Both the position numbers and the translations under genes were made by a program. Positions 59,801-64,000 of a stretch of 64,000 bases of DNA are shown piece by piece. The notes below the pieces were generated by a model. The model was given only the letters and a program-made list of their open reading frames with translations. It searched no databases and was not told where the DNA came from. Source of the DNA: Chondrosia reniformis. Its lineage: Eukaryota > Porifera > Demospongiae > Chondrillida > Chondrillidae. The stretch spans positions 4,837,673 through 4,901,672 of the forward strand of contig OX359197.1 of assembly GCA_947172415.1 (NCBI GenBank), given 5' to 3'. The first letter of the stretch is position 1. Every line of letters starts with the position of its first letter.

Positions 59801-62800
59801 TTACTCATACTGTATATACATGATATGCATGCATTACAAGGTTTCTTTTAGGGCACTGGTGGGGATTCCCCCTTTAAAAATATTTTGCTTCCTTCCCCTT
59901 GAATAAATTAAATGAAAATATTTAATAGCAAACAAACATAATGAACTAGGTTGCCCCATCAAAATTAATTGTATTTGTCCCCTTGTGATATTTCTAAAAG
60001 AATCCCTGCTTTACCAATATATACCAGGGCTGCAAAGAGGGGTGGGCAGGGGAGGGGGGCATTTGCCCCCCTAGGATTGATTTTGCCCCCCCCCCTAGAC
60101 CTTTAGGAACCCCCTAAACTGCTCAGACACCCCCTCAAACCATTGTCCCCCAAAAGTTTCCTTTTAATTCCCCAAGTTCTGCATTCAGCCCTGTATAGTT
60201 GTGTTTATCTGTCCTTACATCTATATAATAGTATTATGTACGTATATATGTAACTTTATACATATATCACATATACTGTATTTGATAAATTTAAAAGCTA
60301 TAAAGTAAGTAGTTAATGTATCAGTATGTATTAATGTTTCAGTACCTTAGCCCATAAGTTGGGGCCAATTTTCCGCCGTGATGGTGAGACACGTTTTTGC
60401 GTGTGTAATGCAGGGGTTATAGACGACTAATAATTGCCATATCTTAACATTAATAGTGTTACCCTGTATATCATTAGATGTAGAGATTGTAGTTGTAGAA
60501 GAGTTGCTAGGTTGTTGTTTGATGACCAATCCCTTTCGAAGGTCTGGGTATTTGGTAACTTAGCAACTCCAGAATACTCAGTGCTACTGATGAGGAGTGG
60601 TATTCTCTGAAAAGGCCTTCTAGCACATTGGTATAGTTGTGAGTACATATAGTCTACTGCTCTAAGACCTTTCTTTCAGTAGTTAATGTATATATATTTA
60701 TAACTATTGAAGCCTTCCCTATAGAACATGTACGTAAGTATGCATGTAAAAGGTTGGAAGAAAGTGCAATAGATAAAGAATACTTGCCCGTTGCTTTTTT
60801 ACTGTAGATGGTTCCTTTTAATTATTTTATTCTTACTTCCTTTTCATGCTAAATGTATGTACTTGATTGCAGCCTAATCTCTGGGCGTTGGAGGTTAGAG
60901 AAAATGATGAACATGGTAGACTCTTTACCACTTTCTGTCCTCCTGGATATTGCCGTTGTAACATGAGCAGCACTTCCTTATCAAGAGCTCATGGACAGTG
61001 TAATTCAATTATCAACTTAAATGATCCCGACTCTCAATGCAATTGTAGGAGACATGGTATGCTGTTTGTACATATCTACTCATTAATAGAGCAATTCCTT
61101 TGGACGATCAAGCACACCAACAAGTCACTTGTTGGTGTGCTCAATCGTCGAAAGGAATCGCTCTATTATCTATACGGCATGCCCAACAAATTTCACGATA
61201 TCTGCTCATTGTCAGAGGTGGCTATTTCTATTTTGCTGTTATATATATACTATGCTAAATTCTACTAATATACATATATTTACATGTACATACATATACG
61301 TATATACAGTATACCATGTGCATGCAGAACTTTATCAACTTGACAAATATACTATATTATATATATAGGCTATTTATGTGGAAGTTGCAATGAGGGATAC
61401 AGTGTGTCTGCCCTGTTCCTTCACTGTCAGGACTGCAATGATGGATATGGAGCACTTATTGCTGTTCTAAGTAAGAGTCTCTTAATATCCTTTGGACCTA
61501 TACATATATATATATATATTTGTTCACTTCCTATGCACTGTCCCTACTTCTAGTATATCCATAATGCACCCAAACATAGAAGTGATGTGTATAGTTAAGT
61601 TTCAGTATGCCACTTCTGCAATGTTAGCCTTACCATATGATCACTGTCTTGTTTTCTAGATGTGCTAATCACTGTGATAGTGCCATCCCTACTTTTAACA
61701 GTTACTTCATTTTTGAATGTTTTTATTTAACTTGTATAATATACGTATATAGATTTGTTCACTTCCTAAGCACTGTATATATAATATGTATTATTAAACA
61801 TGTATTTAGGTATACTAAGGCCAACTAGGTTATATAGCTGTTGCCACTATGTTTATATGAACTGTATACTCACTCTATTCGTACATGTAGTATTGATTGA
61901 TAGCATTGTGATTGTGATTATCCAAACTTTACCAATTTATATGGAGAAGCTGAAAATGAATTCTTTCTTATATTCGGCTATATTTTTCTTTCAAGTGAGT
62001 CCTTTTTACACAAAACCTATACATAATATACAGTAATACTGAGGCTAGGTAATTAAATTAATATTTAAATTTAGATTGTATTTTGTGGTAGTTGTATGAG
62101 TGACACTCTCCATTACTTACTTATATGTACCTTTCTTTAGATTGCCCCGTATGCTGCTAGTGGCTATCCCATATTATATGGAGATTTTCACAAAATAGTA
62201 TGTTTTCTTATTGATTATTATCCATTCCATCCATCCATCCATCCATCCATCCATCCCTCCGTCCATCCGTCCATCCGTCCATCTGTCTATCCATCCATCC
62301 ATCCACCCACCCGTCCATCCATCCATCCATCCATCCATCCGTCAGTCCGTCCATCCACCCATCCGTCCATCCACCCATCCGTCCATCCACCCATCCGTCC
62401 ATCCATCCATCCGTCCGTCCGTCCATCCATCCATCCATCCATCCATATATATAGTAATGCTGAATTTTTCCTCTCCTCATTTTCTAAATAGCTTCGTTAC
62501 TTTGGTAGTCTCTTGGGCCTGTATTTCCCCTATGATGTCTGCTTGTACAATAATGCTACTGCATTAGAGGCATTTGGTATCAGATACGTACCTTTTATAC
62601 TTGCACTGATTATAACACCAACAGTCATTGGAATAATGTGGTAAGTAAAACCCACTTACTTATTTGAGAAATGCCTATAGAATTTTGAATGAGGATACAA
62701 TTTTACAAACATACTGCATAGGCTGTTAAAGACTAGACAGAAAATCACTTATGAAGGAGTGTGGATAGTGTGGATGTTGATACTCAATGACATTTTTGCT

Positions 62801-63975
62801 ACTTCATTTGGAGTCTTGAACTGTACTTCTCTCCCGGACCAGAACAACCAAGCTAGACTGGTAAGTCTGTTATTATTCAGTTTTCATTGCTAAACCACAT
62901 TTACATTCACATTGTGACTATATTTAACACTTTTAATATTTGTCATTGAAAGGTTTGGTTCTATGATGGAACTGTTGAGTGTTTCAGCGGAGCCCATGCA
63001 GCATTGGCAGTCTGGGCTATACTTGTACTCCTTCTCTGTATCCTAGCAACAGGATTCCTACTTTTAGTTATGTACCGTCCTAAAAAGGTGAGTTGTTCTT
63101 TAAGAATATATATACTGGAGCAGCAGTATATAGCCCTTTTGCACTTCCTATATACTTAAGTCTACCCTGGATAGATATTGAGACCTCATAATGTACAAAT
63201 ATTTGTATATTTATTATAATAGTAATATCCTACATACATATAGTTAAAATTTAGACGGATAATTCGAAAAATGGCTGAACCAGTAAAAAATGGATTTTTA
63301 GATGAGTATCAGTACTGGTTTGTTATTGACATAGCAAGACGTTTTCTCCTCATTGCTTGCTTGGTCTTTGAAACAGATAAAGAGGTAAATGGCAAATAAT
63401 TTTTTATTTGTTATAATGTGTATTTCAGAAGATTTGCTCTTGTTATATAACTATCCACCTATTTTAAAAATGTAGTCCAGCTATGCGTATATACGTATAG
63501 TACATGTAATTTATAAGTGTATATATTTAGTATTGTTCTGAGTTATGGCACCCTTTGGTTCCACACTGCCTGGACAAGAGTTTTTATTGTGCATGTATAT
63601 TTGTTTGTTATTATAGTTGCTACTTTTTATAGCCTAATTGTTATATAACTATCCACCTTTGCAGAATGCAGCCATGTTTGTGCTCTCAGTGTATTTCTGG
63701 ATGTATGCTTACTTCAAACCTTACAAGTTAGCAACCAGCAATATATTTGAATTGCTGCTGCTGTTCAACTTTTGGATTATGGAGACCTTAAGATCAGTTT
63801 CTTTTTTGAACGATACAATTAATGATACACACTCAAACTCTGTGGAGCCATCAGACTGTGATGGAATTAATGTGAACAGAGCTAATATATTGATCGTGCC
63901 ATTTATCATAATATACTATCTACCAGTGCTGTACCTTTTCCTGCCCATAACAGTGGCCATTGTTAGAAAATGCAG
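53810..63975 (+). CDS. Large receptor-like protein: signal peptide, Pmp-like beta-helix, Cys-rich segment, multi-pass membrane domain (20 exons seen, 3' end outside window)
   Basis: Exons: 53810-54237, 54801-55520, 55752-55793, 55891-55999, 56303-56451, 57395-57524, 57623-57789, 57962-58106, 58201-58302, 58966-59103, 59604-59747, 60873-61056, 61369-61470, 61891-61994, 62141-62197, 62492-62640, 62722-62860, 62953-63087, 63244-63384, 63665-63975. Phases are continuous; about 1198 residues so far. A signal peptide ([15 protein letters not shown]) is followed by an N-glycosylation-rich parallel beta-helix region whose repeats match the chlamydial Pmp pattern ([26 protein letters not shown]). Exons 11-13 are Cys-rich ([30 protein letters not shown]), EGF-like. 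From exon 14 at least seven hydrophobic helices follow ([67 protein letters not shown]). Probably a cell-surface protein; ligand and signalling unknown. Confidence 0.88.
56041..56225. repeat. (CCAT/CCGT)n microsatellite, intron 4 of the receptor-like gene
   Basis: About 185 bp of CCATCCGT then CCATCCAT repeats. Frames through it on both strands are artefacts. Confidence 0.95.
56525..56625. repeat. Decayed Penelope-type terminus pair
   Basis: AAAGGATTCATCTTCTGAT, TTGAGCATCTAAAAAG and TCAAACGTCAAAAAGTTCC resemble the family's outer ends. Intron 5. Confidence 0.35.
58344..58705. mobile_element. Pogo/Tigger-like MITE (362 bp)
   Basis: Ends CAGTGGACCCTCGCTTATCC and GGATAAGCAAGGGTCCACTG are inverted repeats, flanked by TA on both sides (58342-58343, 58706-58707). 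This end sequence and the TA target fit the pogo branch of Tc1/mariner. No transposase. Intron 9. Confidence 0.85.
60026..60198. repeat. C/G-run repeat with short inverted ends
   Basis: CCAGGGCTGCA at the left and TGCATTCAGCCCTGTA at the right enclose long C and G runs (TTTGCCCCCC, GCCCCCCCCCC). Intron 11. Possibly a small MITE. Confidence 0.4.
61084..61168. repeat. 85-bp near-perfect palindrome in intron 12
   Basis: TAATAGAGC, then TTGGTGTGC-type arms mirror each other (CAAGCACACCAACAAGT against ACTTGTTGGTGTGCTC). The arms are about 41 bp with few mismatches and almost no loop. Confidence 0.85.
62215..62450. repeat. (CCAT/CCGT)n microsatellite, intron 15 of the receptor-like gene
   Basis: About 235 bp of imperfect CCAT, CCGT and CCAC repeats; same motif family as at 56041. 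Confidence 0.95.
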
Positions 63976-64000
63976 GTACGTGTATGTAGGCAATGAATAT

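Noticed and set aside
61637-61828. Additional exon of the receptor-like gene near 61661 ([11 protein letters not shown])
   Set aside because: It meets an in-frame stop and has no donor in phase; joining 61470 directly to 61891 is in phase and hydrophobic throughout.

Overview
The window looks like AT-rich, intron-rich invertebrate animal DNA, plausibly a demosponge. I infer this from gene content, short GT-AG introns mixed with transposon-bloated ones, compact head-to-head promoters and abundant miniature inverted-repeat elements. Nothing in the sequence proves the species. No bacterial features, tRNA, rRNA or CRISPR array were found.

Left part (1-24 kb) is a gene neighbourhood. A 5'-complete, intronless gamma-butyrobetaine/trimethyllysine dioxygenase-like gene runs off the left edge (minus). 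A 12-exon F-box/WD40 gene (minus, 3749-14299) follows; its introns carry a Penelope-like retroelement with a perfect 13-bp target duplication, a 1-kb near-perfect palindrome, and copies of a GGCGCC-hairpin repeat. Then come neutral sphingomyelinase SMPD2 (minus, 14528-17669), head to head with a theta-class glutathione S-transferase (plus, 17751-19827), a broken NHL-repeat gene, and PEX12 (minus, 21246-22889) head to head with an FBXO7/PI31-like ubiquitin-like gene (plus). All exon chains were joined by hand; for the multi-exon genes, except the FBXO7/PI31-like one, reading phase is continuous at every junction.

Middle part (25.15-50.65 kb) is one 25.5-kb satellite array. The basic monomer is 169 bp, roughly 107 copies in one orientation. 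It is interrupted by seven nearly identical blocks of about 1.06 kb that always join the monomer at the same phase. Higher-order periods of 511 bp and 2473 bp are visible. A strongly diverged single monomer relative sits 22 kb away near 2.77 kb.

Right part (50.7-64 kb): a two-exon gene for a 61-residue secreted peptide touches the array edge (minus). A second theta-class GST (plus, 51536-52596) has exactly the exon phases of the first, so the array separates two paralogues. Last is a large plus-strand gene of at least 20 exons (53810 to beyond the right edge). It encodes a signal peptide, chlamydial-Pmp-like beta-helix repeats (FxxN / GGAI), a Cys-rich segment and at least seven membrane helices, a receptor-like architecture I cannot assign to a named family.

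The genes do not form one pathway. The strongest novelty candidates are the two-component satellite array and the Pmp-helix/multi-pass membrane protein.
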